NCBI RefSeq assembly: GCF_005239225.2
Contig: NC_133284.1
Location: forward strand, 5,051,770 to 5,115,769
Direction: 5' to 3'
From: Populus alba
Taxonomy: Eukaryota > Streptophyta > Magnoliopsida > Malpighiales > Salicaceae
Length of the DNA: 64,000 nucleotides
This document shows, piece by piece, positions 52,301 through 64,000 of the stretch. Both the position numbers and the translations under genes were made by a program. Every line of letters starts with the position of its first letter. Position 1 is the first letter of the stretch. The notes beneath the pieces are model-generated. The model did not search any database. It was not told the DNA's origin and saw only the letters and a list, made by a program, of their open reading frames with translations.

Positions 52301-53907
52301 ATCCGCAACAGTACTGAAAGGAGGAGACTTGGTTACTTCTCTTGTGGAACAGGCAATCCTATTGATGATTGCTGGCGTTGTGACCCCAACTGGCAGAAGA
52401 ACCGCAAGCGCCTTGCTGACTGTGGCATTGGTTTTGGAAGAAATGCTATTGGTGGCCGTGATGGTCGCTTCTATGTTGTTACTGATCCTAGTGATAATGA
52501 CCCTGTGAACCCAAGGCCTGGTACTTTGCGCCATGCTGTGATCCAGGATGCTCCTCTATGGATTGTGTTCAAAAGAGACATGGTGATTCAATTGAAGCAG
52601 GAACTTATCATGAACAGCTTCAAGACAATTGATGGCCGCGGGGTCAATGTTCACATCGCTAATGGAGGGTGCATTACTATCCAATTTGTTACCAATGTGA
52701 TCATTCATGGGTTACACATTCATGATTGCAAGCCCACTGGCAATGCTATGGTGCGGAGCTCGCCTTCTCACTACGGATGGAGGACAATGGCGGATGGTGA
52801 TGCCGTCTCTATTTTTGGATCAAGCCACATTTGGGTTGATCACAACTCGCTTTCTCATTGCGCTGATGGTCTGGTCGATGCTGTCATGGGTTCTACTGCC
52901 ATTACCGTCTCCAACAACCACTTCACCCACCATAATGAGGTTGGTTTGCTGCTTGTTTTGGTACTTTCAATGTTACTTATTTTTCTTGTTGACGGAAGCT
53001 GATGGTGCTAACTATGCCATTTAATACAGGTAATGCTATTGGGCCATAGTGACTCTTACATCAGAGACAAGCAAATGCAAGTGACCATTGCGTACAACCA
53101 TTTTGGAGAGGGACTGATCCAGAGAATGCCAAGGTAACATTTAATTAGACCTTTCCTATTGAAAGGACTTTGGCTCTCCGACATTGCTTTGTTATTATTA
53201 TAAAATTGTCTAAAAAAAATAACGTGATAGAAATCATACCCCAATAATTGACCAAATTGTAATTATGTATAAATAGTTTCTTTAACTTGGCCAAGGAAGA
53301 AAATTGCCTAATTCATGAAAACTAAACCATCTTTCGCTTGATATGATAGCTACTGAAAATAGATTGCGAGAAAGAGACCTTTTTAGTTTATTTTTGTTTA
53401 TGCTCAATTCATGAATCTAAATCATGAATCATGCAGGTGTAGACACGGGTACTTCCATGTGGTGAACAATGATTACACTCACTGGGAAATGTATGCCATC
53501 GGTGGCAGTGCAGAACCCACCATCAACAGCCAGGGCAACAGATATAATGCTCCAGTCAACCCTTTTGCAAAGGAGGTAATATACAACTAGCTAACTCGTA
53601 TCGTTTTCTGTCTCCTTGTTTTCAACGTTTACGGTGAAATGCACCACGCATAGGCTGGTTGTTGATGATTCACTGCTTTGAACAGGTGACAAAGAGGGTA
53701 GATACAGCCGCGGGCTATTGGAAAAACTGGAATTGGAGGTCAGAGGGAGACCTGCTGCTGAATGGTGCTTACTTCACTCCATCTGGAGCTGGAGCTTCGT
53801 CTAGCTATGCTCGCGCTTCAAGTTTGGGTGCCAAGTCTTCTTCCATGGTCGGGGCAATGACTGCTAATGCTGGTGCTCTTGGCTGCCGCGGGGCCCGCCA
53901 GTGCTAG
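49399..53907 (+). CDS. Secreted pectate lyase, polysaccharide lyase family 1
   Basis: Cleaves de-esterified homogalacturonan in the cell wall by Ca2+-dependent beta-elimination. Exons: 49399-49511, 50327-50380, 50949-51026, 52297-52939, 53030-53133, 53437-53575, 53686-53907, all GT-AG with phases joining, giving 450 residues. The N-terminus is a signal peptide (hydrophobic [14 protein letters not shown], cleavage expected near TTSG). [13 protein letters not shown] (about residue 95) opens the mature conserved region. [17 protein letters not shown] (about 260) holds the calcium-binding aspartates. [19 protein letters not shown] (about 325-343) carries the catalytic arginine. The C-terminus ends [10 protein letters not shown]. 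Start: the ATG has a good context (ACAATGG) and leads straight into the signal peptide. Intron 3 is 1.27 kb. The short exons 2 and 3 code for a variable, propeptide-like linker. Specific paralogue not assigned. Confidence 0.95.
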
Positions 53908-56900
53908 TCTTTTCACTCAAATTTAAAAAGCTGGCCAAAAATGGCCACTTAGTTTTCTCTTATTTATAATTTCTTACATCTATACAGTCCTACTCCTACT
54001 ACTGTTACTCGTGTCTCAGCCATTGTTTGTCCTGTCTATCTGCATTCACCCATCACATATATTGGCAAGTGTACATTTTTTACACATGTCATTGTATTGT
54101 CACACCCACACTATCTCCATCCCCGTTTGCCTCTGTTATTTCTCAACCTCGGCCTGCTTCAGTTCAAAAACAATTCATCACACCATTATTCCAGGAGCAG
54201 GTGCAGAAGCGTTGTTCATTTGATTTCCTTTACCCCTCCTTTCCCCCCACCTTTCTTTTGCCCTTTCCAGTTTCACATTTCCTTTCCTTCTAACCACCAG
54301 TCATGCATCTATCTTTCTACAGTGTCGGTCTCTGTCGGTCTCCACATACTGTCAAGTCCTTAGAGTCTATAGGATTTGAATGATTTGTGATCTTTTTTTT
54401 TTTAATTTTATTTGTGTAGTGATACAAGCAAGCAATACTACGGATTTCAAATTTGAGTCAATGGAAAGAAAGAAAAAACTTTGTCACGGACAATGCATAG
54501 AAATAGCAACGATGTTCTTTACCTTTTCCCCTTTCTCTGCTTTTTCTTTGGCAATGGATTCCTTCGCATATCTTTTATTTTTTCTTGTGCAATTTACAAA
54601 TGATCCCTTATCTGTTCCTTTCTACGGTGGCAATGATTCTGTCATGTGGGCACCCGCTGCCGTCACATGATATAAAGCTACTAACCAGGCAGTCACTAGC
54701 ATGATAACCTATCCAATGGAGTAACTTGCACCTATGCTTCATAGCTGGCCAAGGACTTCGTAATTTTTTAATTATATCTTGAAGCTATATCGACAGCATT
54801 TCTGACAAGATCAGCCATGAGCTTGAATTCATGATAATGTTAATCTCCTAAGCTTCCCTTCCTTCAAATGGCAAATTGGACAAGCAAAAACCTTCATTAA
54901 GCTTCAAGGTCGACCAACACCAGAAGGGCACATTCTGCTTTGCTGCTTCGGGTAGCATTTCAGGGTTTCTGTAAAATTTCTTTACATAGCTAAGTAAACC
55001 CCTTATAAATCATTTCAGGAAATAGTGACCAGTCGTATGATAAAATCCACACACGCAATGGTATGGTGAATTGTCACTTTCCATGTGGTTCACAAGGATC
55101 GCCACCACCATTGGGCAATAACTCAACTGTTGATTAATGGACAAGTCTCTAAGCATGTGATGCTTTTTAGACAATGGCCACAGAGGGAAATGGATAACCC
55201 GAAGGTGAGGTAGTTAATACGTGTAATTCACATGGAAGGTTGATAAAAAAACGCATGGATCTGCACGTGAATTAGGGTCCCATATGGCATGTGAGAAGTG
55301 CTGTACCTGTGAGTGATGGGACCGATTTAATTCTGTATCCAAGTTGCGCTCATTTTTAACAATACATGCTATTCATATGAACGTTGCTAGAGCCTAGATC
55401 TGTCATCTCAGACCATCCTCTTGCAGTAACCATTTACGTCTAGCGAGCTTGCTCTGCTTCAAAAACTTTCCATATGGCTTTGTTGCTTTCACACCAAGAT
55501 GTTCAGATTGGATTGATTGGATTTCTTTCGTTCTTGACACCGTAGCTCCATTCCTTGGTTACACTGCAGTGAAACATCGTGGACAAACTGGAAACTGACA
55601 AAATGTAGAAACGTTGGAAGCAGAAACTAGTCGTTATACGACGTTTTCTACGTGTCATGAATTCTACCCAAGAAATCATGGACAGAATTATATGGAGGGA
55701 GGGCATCTTTCAGCTTGTTCGTTATTCTTGCGAATCCTAAGATTATTCTTGCAATATCAGAATCTTACGTATACACATCTAGGGGATGAAAACCAGAAAG
55801 GAAAACAAGTATTTTGCTTTTGGGTTGTGGGAAAAATTATCATTGTCATGATGGTCATCCACAGAATCTAAAAGAAATCCCAAGACTTGAAGGCACACAC
55901 TAAAGGCAGGCAGGCAGGCATCTGTATTATGAAAAGGATGATTGATGGCTCCAACTCGGATGAGTAGGGCAAGAGTAGGATTGAAGACTGCTTGTCGCAG
56001 ACAAGCTCCTAACAATTAAGCCAAAATTGTTTCATGATTTTATTAGACATAGTGACTCGTAACTGCTATAATTACATAATAATAGACTGCTACTGTTTTT
56101 GATGGAGCTCACACATGAGCCAGCTAAAAGAGTGAAATGGATATGTTGTTTGTGCTCTTTATTTTTGTCCAAGCAGAAATAGATGGGCCCCAAATTCCGG
56201 ATTTCACCACCATATGGTGCCTGGCCTATTTGGGTAGAAAAGGTGGCATACGGTTCCGGGAATAGAATTTTAACACTTGTTTTTGTAGCATTTGGTACAA
56301 GTCGCTAGTTTTGGTGATCAATTATGATATCAACAATGAGCTCACTCGCAGAATCTCTGTTTAAGGAGGTGGATGCTAAAAGAGTTCAAACACCGGCGCT
56401 ACCAATTCAATGCCATGCTGATCTCATCCAGGCGTCTTCAAAACTGGTACAAACAACTGTTAACGTTAGTTATAGGTGCAAATGTAAAACCAAATCTGTC
56501 TTTTGCTCTGTTTGATACAAGTAGAGAGGTGCTTGCATATTTTTATGTACTTTCCTGGGAATGTTTGTTTATTTTCCGTTAATTGGTTCCCCAGAAACAC
56601 ACAATTTTCCGTGTATGGGGAAAATAAGGCCCAAAAGAGGCTCAGTTCCGGCAGGGAATACTGAATTTGGATTGGCTGTCAGCCAGTCCTCCTAAGTGCC
56701 TGCTCAAGCTTGAAACGTTGTGAGAGATACATTTCAGCCCTGAAAATGCACGCATCTTCTATCTTGTAGGAGTTGAACTGCTAAGCAGCTGCAGCTCCCA
56801 CTTTCCAGGGGCATGCAACAATAAATCTGTGCATGGAATGTCCATTTTGATCCATATGACCATCGTCATGTAACAAAACCAGCATAATGCAACTTGAAAA

Positions 56901-57343
56901 CTCTCAGTAGCATTAGCCTTGTCAAAAACATTGAAGAGAACCAAAAGATAACAAACATGCAATGATATAATCAGCACACTTGTGAACGAGATATCCAAAG
57001 ATTCATAGATCATCCTTTCCTGGTACCACTGATAATCTTCTAAGAGAGTCAGAGGTTAAATTTTGTTTTTCACTTGAGGTTTTAACATTACCTTTTCCAC
57101 CTGAATTTGAGAGGGAAACCATTCATATGTTAAAAGGCCTTTGAATTTCTCCATGCAACAAAACAGTAGTACAATTGTCCGAAATCCTTCTTCTTGATTC
57201 CCCTAAAAAAAACCCTTCTCTATTCCTCCTCTTGGTTTTTTCATGATACAAAACCATTATGGAGATAAGCAAGGGCAGACAATGCAGCACAAGTAAATCT
57301 TTTTAACTGCCAATAATTCTACTATAGCTCACTCCTTTTAGAG
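53908..57343. other. Convergent intergenic region, no gene assembled
   Basis: The first few hundred bases are the pectate lyase 3' UTR and the last few hundred belong to the ITPase 3' side, since the two genes point at each other. A pyrimidine-rich tract (CCCCTCCTTTCCCCCCACC) is at 54232-54250 and a (GGCA)4 run at about 55905-55920. 55400-56700 has balanced composition and open frames up to 85 codons, none recognisable. Confidence 0.5.
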
Positions 57344-60300
57344 TCATTTGTCTTGAAAAATGTATCCAGCTTCAACGAAGTGGGATTTCACCATATCAAG
57401 GGCCTTGGAGCGGTGAGAAATCTTGTTCTTTTCATCCTTTGCCATTTCCGCATAGCTGTAAAAGAAAAAAATAACACAATCCAGCAGCACCTTGGTTCAA
57501 TTATTATGGAACACTGAGACAAAACAGCAGGAATCAAAGAAGGAAGATTACGTTTGCTCATGGCCATCAGGTTGAAAGATTGGGTCCCATCCAAAATCAT
57601 TAGGTCCCCTTGCAGGAACTATCATCCCCTGAAAAATAATGCCACAGATCATACATTGGTAGTTTTAACTAGCGTGTGACAGTTTTCCTACAAAACAAAC
57701 GCATCTCAAATAATATATCTTTGATTCATCAAAATAATTGTGATTTTTGGTTTTGAAGCACACAAAGAGCATGCAAAAAATCATTTTACTGAGTTGGAAT
57801 TTAATGCTTGACAGGAACGGATGAAGTAATGACTCCTAAATCCTATTTTAAATATCCCCTAGTCATTTAAGGGTCATGATTGTAAGTTTGATAGACTATT
57901 GCATTATCCAACCAAGAGCTTCAGCAAGATGATAATGCATCCAGAAGTATCAGATGACTGAGAATGGGATGTGAACCTTAACCAGGTGAAAAAAAACTCT
58001 AACTAGCAAAACATAGGTGAAGTAAATATAAGTAATCTAAACACATTATCCCGATGCAATCAGTTGAATAAGCCTATTTTTCAAGTGCTAAGAAAAAGGT
58101 GGAGCTAAAAGTATCAGTTTTGCTATTTGTCAAATTTGATCAACCAACCAGCGAATTCTATGAAACAGAAGGAGGATCATATGCATTTCCTCTTGAAATA
58201 ACCGCTAACAGAGCTGTCAGTTCTTCTCAACTCTTCTGTTAAAGAGTGCTCATTCATCTTTAATAGACAGTCTTAACTTTTTATCGACTTACATGCATCA
58301 ATGACAGAAAAATTTATAGGATAGGTTACTGCCTAGAGAAAGATTTTGGTCAAAGTTTGGTCATGATCCCTTGTCAGATTAAAAGGGCATAGCGGCCTCC
58401 ATATTATTTTGTGCAAAAGATTGAAGAGCAGCTATTACTTATTTATATCACATATCCATCTTAAAAGAAAAGAGACTTGGAGAGGGGTACATAATAGATT
58501 CTTTTATATTCTGGGAAAAGCATACCGGAGTTTTCCCAAGGAATGTAATAGGTTCAACATCAGGCCCAAGAGCGAAAGAAAATGCACATAAAGCATAGGC
58601 TGATTTGTCCTCGTATGCCATTAGCAAGTTGTTCAGACCTTGAAAAGTGCAAAATTGTTAGGCAACTTGACAAAAATAACAATATAAGAAATGATAGGAG
58701 CAAAACACTATGAAAAGAACAAACCTTCATGACCAATCTTCTGCAAAAACCACTTTCTGCATGAATCATAATCATGTTAGATGATGGCAGCAAAAGACCA
58801 CGGAACAAGATTGTTAGAACCAAATTGTTGAAAATAACACCAAAAAACTACTAGATGGAAACATATCATTTTCTAATGATACTGAATCATCAACTCTTTT
58901 AAAAGTCAAGGTTGAGCTTGGTAAGAATAATAATTTTTAAATAGTAAAGGACAGAAAAACTATGCCTGTATCATTGGAAAAAATAAAATGAAATGAAAAG
59001 GTACCTACATTTACATATTTATCGTCACTTGAAAAGAAACAAAAAGGAAATAGGAATAATAAAAGCAATTAAATAAGGTTCGCAAAAAGCAGATGGCAAG
59101 ATGAGCATCAAACTCTTTTATATCCTATGTCAGTTGGATCTTCTGGAGGAGTTAATGAGGCAAGGGCATTGTAGTTTTAGAAGAGAATCTTCCAGTTCTT
59201 TCTACTTTACCTCAATGAACAGAACTAGGTTAAAGCTGCACATAAAATGACAAGATGAAACCTTTTGTTGCATGAACAATCTAAGCAGGAGAACAAATAA
59301 GTTGCATCTGTTGACGAGTTGATTATCATGTCAACACTGTTTTTTGGCCTATTTACATGTTATTATGATGGATAAATCATACTTCTTTAAAAAATTAAAA
59401 CAACAGAACAGGTACTGAAACTTTTTTTTTTTTTAATAAAAGAAGTCAACTGTGAGTTTAATCCAGGAGCTTCTGAAGATTCAAGAAAACCTAAATCTCA
59501 AATATTAACCGATGAAATATTCCTCAGGACTATGATTTACTTCCCTGTAACAAAATCCTTGTAACATTGGAAAAATGGGATGGTTCATGGCCCCTTTGGT
59601 TAAACATTGCAAAAATGGGATGGTTCATGGTGTACAAATAATTAGTCCAATCATCAATTTACATATGTTCAATGGTAACCATTGAAATTCTAGCTTTAAC
59701 ACACCAGCATGATTCGGGCATCAAATTAGGCTTCTTTCATCAAGCTGAAATCTCCATAAATTCCTGATTTACCTCCCATGAATCATTCTAAAATTCCTCT
59801 GATCCAAAATTCATGAAAGTAAACAACAAAAAATGTACTGCATAATTAGAAGGCCTTACACCAGTATAAAAAGAACAAAACTTCACATCGACAATAGAAG
59901 AAAATAATCACAACTTACATGTATGGCCCTGCAAGCAAATGCACAAAAAATCATAAATTAAAAATAAAATCATACAAAAAGAAGAAGAACGACAACAAGA
60001 AGTTAACAAACAAGCAAGATAATAAGTACCCGGAAGACCCTTTAAGGCATTGAAGCAAAGACAAGTATCCTCCACCAAGACAGGCCCATTCACCTACAAT
60101 TTCCAATAGAAATACACACATTATTTATTTATTTCCACAAAAAAATAAAAAACTATGTACACAAAGATATTCGGTAGCATTTATTGTACCTCTACGGCAG
60201 CTAAACGAGCCTTTTCTTTAGAGATTTCTTCAGGTTCTCCTTGCAGCTCGGGTACTGTAAGCACCGAGAGAAAAAACAACAATCAACCCCATGATCATAT

Positions 60301-60493
60301 AATTTTTATTTCCCATAGAGACAAAAACACAGAGAGAGAGAGAGAGAGAAATATCACAGTCAAGCTTGAGAGATTGGAAAGGAATGGATTGGCCCAGTAT
60401 TGCACGGACTTCTTCAAGCTTCTTTGCGTTTCCGGTCACGAATGTCACCGGTCGTGACAACAGCACTCCTGAGGCTGCTTTTGCCACCGCCAT
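57344..60493 (-). CDS. Inosine triphosphate pyrophosphatase (ITPA/HAM1 family)
   Basis: Hydrolyses ITP, dITP and XTP to monophosphates plus pyrophosphate, keeping deaminated purines out of nucleic acids; cytosolic in plants. Exons: 60493-60358, 60254-60190, 60093-60030, 59928-59919, 58756-58725, 58638-58526, 57628-57552, 57455-57344, all GT-AG with phases joining, giving 202 residues. Motifs: [10 protein letters not shown] (20-29), VEDTCLCF (Asp about 76), NDFGWDPIF (150-158) and SHRSKAL (179-185), the full set for the family. Exon 4 has only 10 nt, and without it the [15 protein letters not shown] frame would break. Start: ATG 60493 has context GAAATGG; an in-frame ATG at 60646 would add about 51 residues with a Lys run and is less likely. 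Intron 4 is 990 bases or more on each side of two short exons. Confidence 0.95.
59563..59630 (+). repeat. 41-bp tandem duplication in an ITPase intron
   Basis: ACATTGGAAAAATGGGATGG then TTCATGG at 59563-59589 recurs at 59604-59630 with a single G-to-C difference, separated by CCCCTTTGGTTAA. It lies in intron 4 and does not touch splice sites. Confidence 0.85.
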
Positions 60494-61785
60494 TTCCTCT
60501 TTGCTTTTTTTTTTTTTTTTTGAGACTGTGTTTTCGAAAACAAAAGGGAGAAATGGATTTATCCATACAAAGAGAGAAGAAACTGGGCCCAATAATGAAG
60601 TCCATAAATGCTTAGTCAGACCCAACTTATAAGGACCCACAAACAAACATTAGCCCAGACCATTTAAAATATAAATCATGAACAGAAATAAAATTTGTGT
60701 GAAAACTTTTACCCTTGTAGATTCATCAATATTCCACTTCTACCCTATATTTTAACATTTCTTAGTATTACCCCTTGTAGTTTATAAAAAGTTCTAGTGT
60801 TACCCCTATTTTTTAAATTCTCTCTTGAGCTTTTTTTAGGTATTAAACATTAAAAAATGGCAATTTTTGTTTTCGTTTTTATTTTATACTTGATTGACGT
60901 ATTTTTACCTTCTCTTATAAACTGAGTATTCTTTTGCAAATTAACTTAAGTCTTCTAAGAGGAAATTACTCAGCAAGAAAAACAAGGCAAATGTGTAGCA
61001 GCAACAATAAACTAAAAAGAAAAGAAAAATCATGGATCTTTGCTATTTTTTTTGTACTTGGCTGACCATACTATTTGTAAACACAATTATGGGCCTTATC
61101 CCCAATAATCCCACGTTATTTTTTAGATTAATGGTTTCTAAAAAGGCCCATGTCAAACCCATTGAAAACTTTTTATTTGGGCCGGACTTGAGATGTAGCA
61201 AAGGCCGCATTCTGTGCTACACTTATTTTACTTAAAGAGCCCTTGCTTCAGTCACTAGTCATATTTCTTGAGATGTTGTGCAGATTGGTCCCTGATCATG
61301 TAGAACACTGATATACTCAAGGATAAAAATGAATATTTATTGTAAAAGGCTGTACATAATTTCAACTTATGCATCACTTGAACGAGTGCTCAACCAAAGG
61401 ATAAACTATGAGAGAAAAATAGAAATACAACATATTCCATGATGCCCAAGAGGTCTTCATTGGCCCAAAATTAATACACCAGTCATTAACGATAACATGG
61501 ACCAACCAAATCCTATTTTATATCTAAGTCTCATCCAAGTTATTAAATTCAGCCCAATACACATGTCACGAGTGGAATACATTAACACCTATTAATTAAA
61601 ATAATATTTTTATAGTTATATATATAATTACAACTATATCATTTGAAAAGAACTTTTTAAAGTTAGAATTAGGTTTTGATCTCAATCAATTAAATTACAA
61701 ATTAATTTAATAGATTGACCAAGTCAAACAACTCTAAGTGATTTTGTTTTTTAAACTCGGCTCAAGTTAGGGGTGGATCAACTGG
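60494..61785. other. ITPase upstream region and intergenic DNA
   Basis: 60494-60660 is the ITPase leader and proximal promoter (an A run read on the minus strand next to the start). 60700-60960 has phrases like CCTTGTAGATTCATCAATA and 'TACCCCTTGTAGTTTAT', reading like degenerate repeat DNA. 61030-61235 has an open frame without similarity. Confidence 0.4.
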
Positions 61786-62005
61786 ATACTGAGGGCGTGT
61801 TTGAAAATCCAGGTCAACCCGTGTTTTCAATAAAAATTTTTTTTTTTTTATGAAAATTTAAATTTACTTTGAATGTTTTGAATCGTTTTAATGTGTTGAT
61901 TTCAAAAATAATTTTTTAAAAATAAAGAATATTATTTTGATGCATTTCAATACAAAAAACACTTTAAAAAACAACCGTAACTATACTTCCAAACTTCCAA
62001 ACAAA
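61786..62005. mobile_element. MITE-like AT-rich element
   Basis: Begins GGGCGTGTTTGAAAATCCAG. Core AATCGTTTTAATGTGTTGAT at 61881-61900, then TTCAAAAATAATTTTTTAAA. Ends AACAACCGTAACTATACTTC then CAAAC. Same plan as 10868-11063. Confidence 0.6.
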
Positions 62006-64000
62006 CCCAGATCAATGGATTAGAATTAATAGCACAAATATTTTTATTTCAGGAGACTTTTTTTTCTTTTATGAAGATTCGTGCATGGAGTGATTCATGA
62101 AAAATATTGCACGAATGGTTGACTCTTTCGAAGCCCCATCAGACCAGCACGGGCTGTCTCCAAGTAATGGCAACCCCTTTTAGTATTTCTAGACTGAGTG
62201 AAGCCCAGAGAGGCACTGTCATGAATTTATTGTTCATAAGATGATCTGCTTCAATCAATGGCAACCCCATTTTTGAAATGTAGAAGGCAGGGAGGGCAGT
62301 GGCCGCTGGGGCTGGGCTAGCTTGCGAGGTTGCGACAAAAACAAAAATCTAAATAGATTCCCGTCGGGGGAGTTCCCAAGGCCACGACCCTTGAAATAGG
62401 GAACTTGAAGCTGCGCCGTTTAGCTTTAATTTCTTTTTTATTATAGTTTTTTTGGCCCTTCATGGTCCTGAATAAAGTAAAGCAAACAATTTAATCCCTA
62501 CAAGGAAAAAACACTTTACTTTATTGCTATAACTAGACCGTATTGTTCATGGGATATAATAGTGTATAAAATCAAGAAACAGGCTTGGTTTTGGTCAGGC
62601 AATTAGTGGGTTTGAAAATCTGGATTCCCTTGCTCACGTGATATGGTCTCAAAATCAGGGATGTGCTGATGAAGCTAACCCTCTACTCTCTGCTCAATCC
62701 ACTCATGTGCCACCAAGTTTGTGTTATTATTTTTAATTATTTTCTCACTAATAAGTTTGCCTTCTCTTTCTTTTCCCTTCTTTTGATGGCTGGAGATTGA
62801 CCCACTTGCCGGCATGGTCACCTGTGAGAGTTCCCTGGCCACATGATTGCTAGCTAACCCTTAACTCCCTGCCATGGTCATGGTCAACATCGACGTGCAT
62901 TTAATTCTCCTATCATGGACCTTGTGGGTCTATATATTCATGAATCGTTCTTGACCAAATTATTTTTAGGTTTTTCATTTTACCAGATTCAGATTGTAGA
63001 AGGGCCTCCGATGATTCTTAGGTATTTAGATATGAAAAGCAAAAGAATTCCATGGATGTCAGATTTGATTCGAATCCATGCATGCTAAAACAAACAAAGA
63101 AAGAAGAAGAGATTCCATTTCCCTGATTTGCTACGTGTGTTCTGTGAAATCCACTAGATTATAGAGCTGACGAATGCTGCCATTTTATTTTTAATTTATA
63201 CCTCATTATCAGAAAAAAAAAAAAAAAAGTGAGTCGATTGACAAAGTAATTCATGATAATCAGATATTTTCTTTATTCATTAATTACTAGCAATGCCAAA
63301 AATTCCTCATCATATAATTGATCATATAAGTGATACTCGTGAATTTATATATTTATTATAATGAATAAAAAATTTATATACTCATATTTTATTCTTAAGT
63401 TTCGAGTATTCATACATGAGTATTATTTTTAATTATTCAATATAAAATAAAATAATATGTATGCATATATATTTATTGTGTGTATACTGTGTATATTATA
63501 TTAATTACATTGAAATATATATTGTACTTAAAAATATAAATGTTTTATATATATCTATATGAATATAAATATATATATTTTCTCAAGTTAAGTTTAAGTC
63601 GGTTTGATAATATCTTTATTTTATTTATTATCTATTATCATAATAACTATATATATATATATCATTCGTTATATATATTATATATTTATATAAATATATC
63701 TCTACATATATATATATATGCGCGCTACACACTCACGCGTGTTACTAACTAGCAGGCTTGATGCTTACGCGTCCAAAATTTGAATTCCCCACCCTCAAAT
63801 AATCTAAGAAAATTGTTTCAGATTTTCAATATAGTTGTTGAAGCTACATGTATATATAAAGTAGGTATAAATGAGAGGGGGTGCATGGTTTTGACTGTCA
63901 TTGAAAATTGAATCAAAATTAATTAAATGTTTTTCTGGTCCCTCATTAAATTAATTGAATATATTACTGAATGTTGTTGGTGACTCGCATGATATTAATC
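62006..64000. other. Intergenic to the window end, no gene seen
   Basis: 62090-62430 is of balanced composition and contains TAATGGCAACCCC at about 62165 and TCAATGGCAACCCC at about 62256, a short direct repeat. 63330-63720 is (TA)-rich. 63718-63800 (ATGCGCGCTACACACTCACG and TTTGAATTCCCCACCC) resembles the reverse side of a tRNA-type SINE but is too short to assign. Confidence 0.4.

Noticed and set aside
52256..52534. 92-codon minus-strand frame opposite pectate lyase exon 4
   Set aside because: A shadow of the long exon on the other strand; the plus-strand frame has all pectate lyase motifs.
60494..60646. In-frame upstream extension of the ITPase, starting at ATG 60646
   Set aside because: The added residues include a Lys run from an A/T tract and are unlike the family, while ATG 60493 has better context and gives the usual length.

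Overview
The window is nuclear DNA of a dicot plant, most likely a poplar or willow relative (Salicaceae). The genes are split by short GT-AG introns. The intergenic DNA is very AT-rich and full of short non-autonomous elements (tRNA-type SINEs, AT-rich MITE-like repeats) that I associate with Populus. One interval derives from plastid DNA. The genus is an inference from repeat style and protein similarity. No bacterial, viral or CRISPR-type system is visible.

Five protein-coding genes can be assembled exon by exon. (1) A peroxisomal 3-ketoacyl-CoA thiolase of the KAT2/PED1 type lies on the minus strand at 514-5012, with 14 exons and 462 residues. (2) A PB1-domain Raf-like protein kinase lies on the minus strand at 14903-19845, with 9 coding exons and 1101 residues. 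(3) A KAB1-type potassium-channel beta subunit (aldo-keto reductase fold) lies on the minus strand at 24242-27265, with 5 exons; it carries a one-base surplus in exon 3 that breaks the frame. (4) A secreted pectate lyase lies on the plus strand at 49399-53907, with 7 exons and 450 residues. (5) An ITPA/HAM1-type inosine triphosphate pyrophosphatase lies on the minus strand at 57344-60493, with 8 exons including a 10-nt micro-exon, and 202 residues. The five have unrelated roles (fatty-acid beta-oxidation, signalling, channel regulation, cell-wall remodelling, nucleotide-pool cleaning) and are ordinary neighbours, not a cluster.

Layout: 1-513 is the 3' flank of the thiolase with a duplicated motif. 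5013-12050 is AT-rich and holds a twice-present exon-like fragment, a hairpin, a 145-bp tandem duplication, a SINE and a MITE. 12050-13343 is a decaying plastid insertion with two inverted trnN copies around a psbI copy. 13344-14450 is a MITE followed by a roughly 0.9-kb TIR-like element holding a coding remnant. 20650-24240 is a T-rich degenerate repeat plus plain intergenic DNA. 27266-49250 is a 22-kb gene desert with SINEs, MITEs, tandem duplications and a long direct repeat that reaches the pectate lyase promoter. 60500-64000 is AT-rich flank.

The most notable observations are the mosaic plastid insertion, the single-base lesion in an otherwise perfect KAB1-like gene, a 44-bp SINE tail with an intact target-site duplication, the 10-nt exon of the ITPase gene, and the repeated sequence upstream of the pectate lyase gene.
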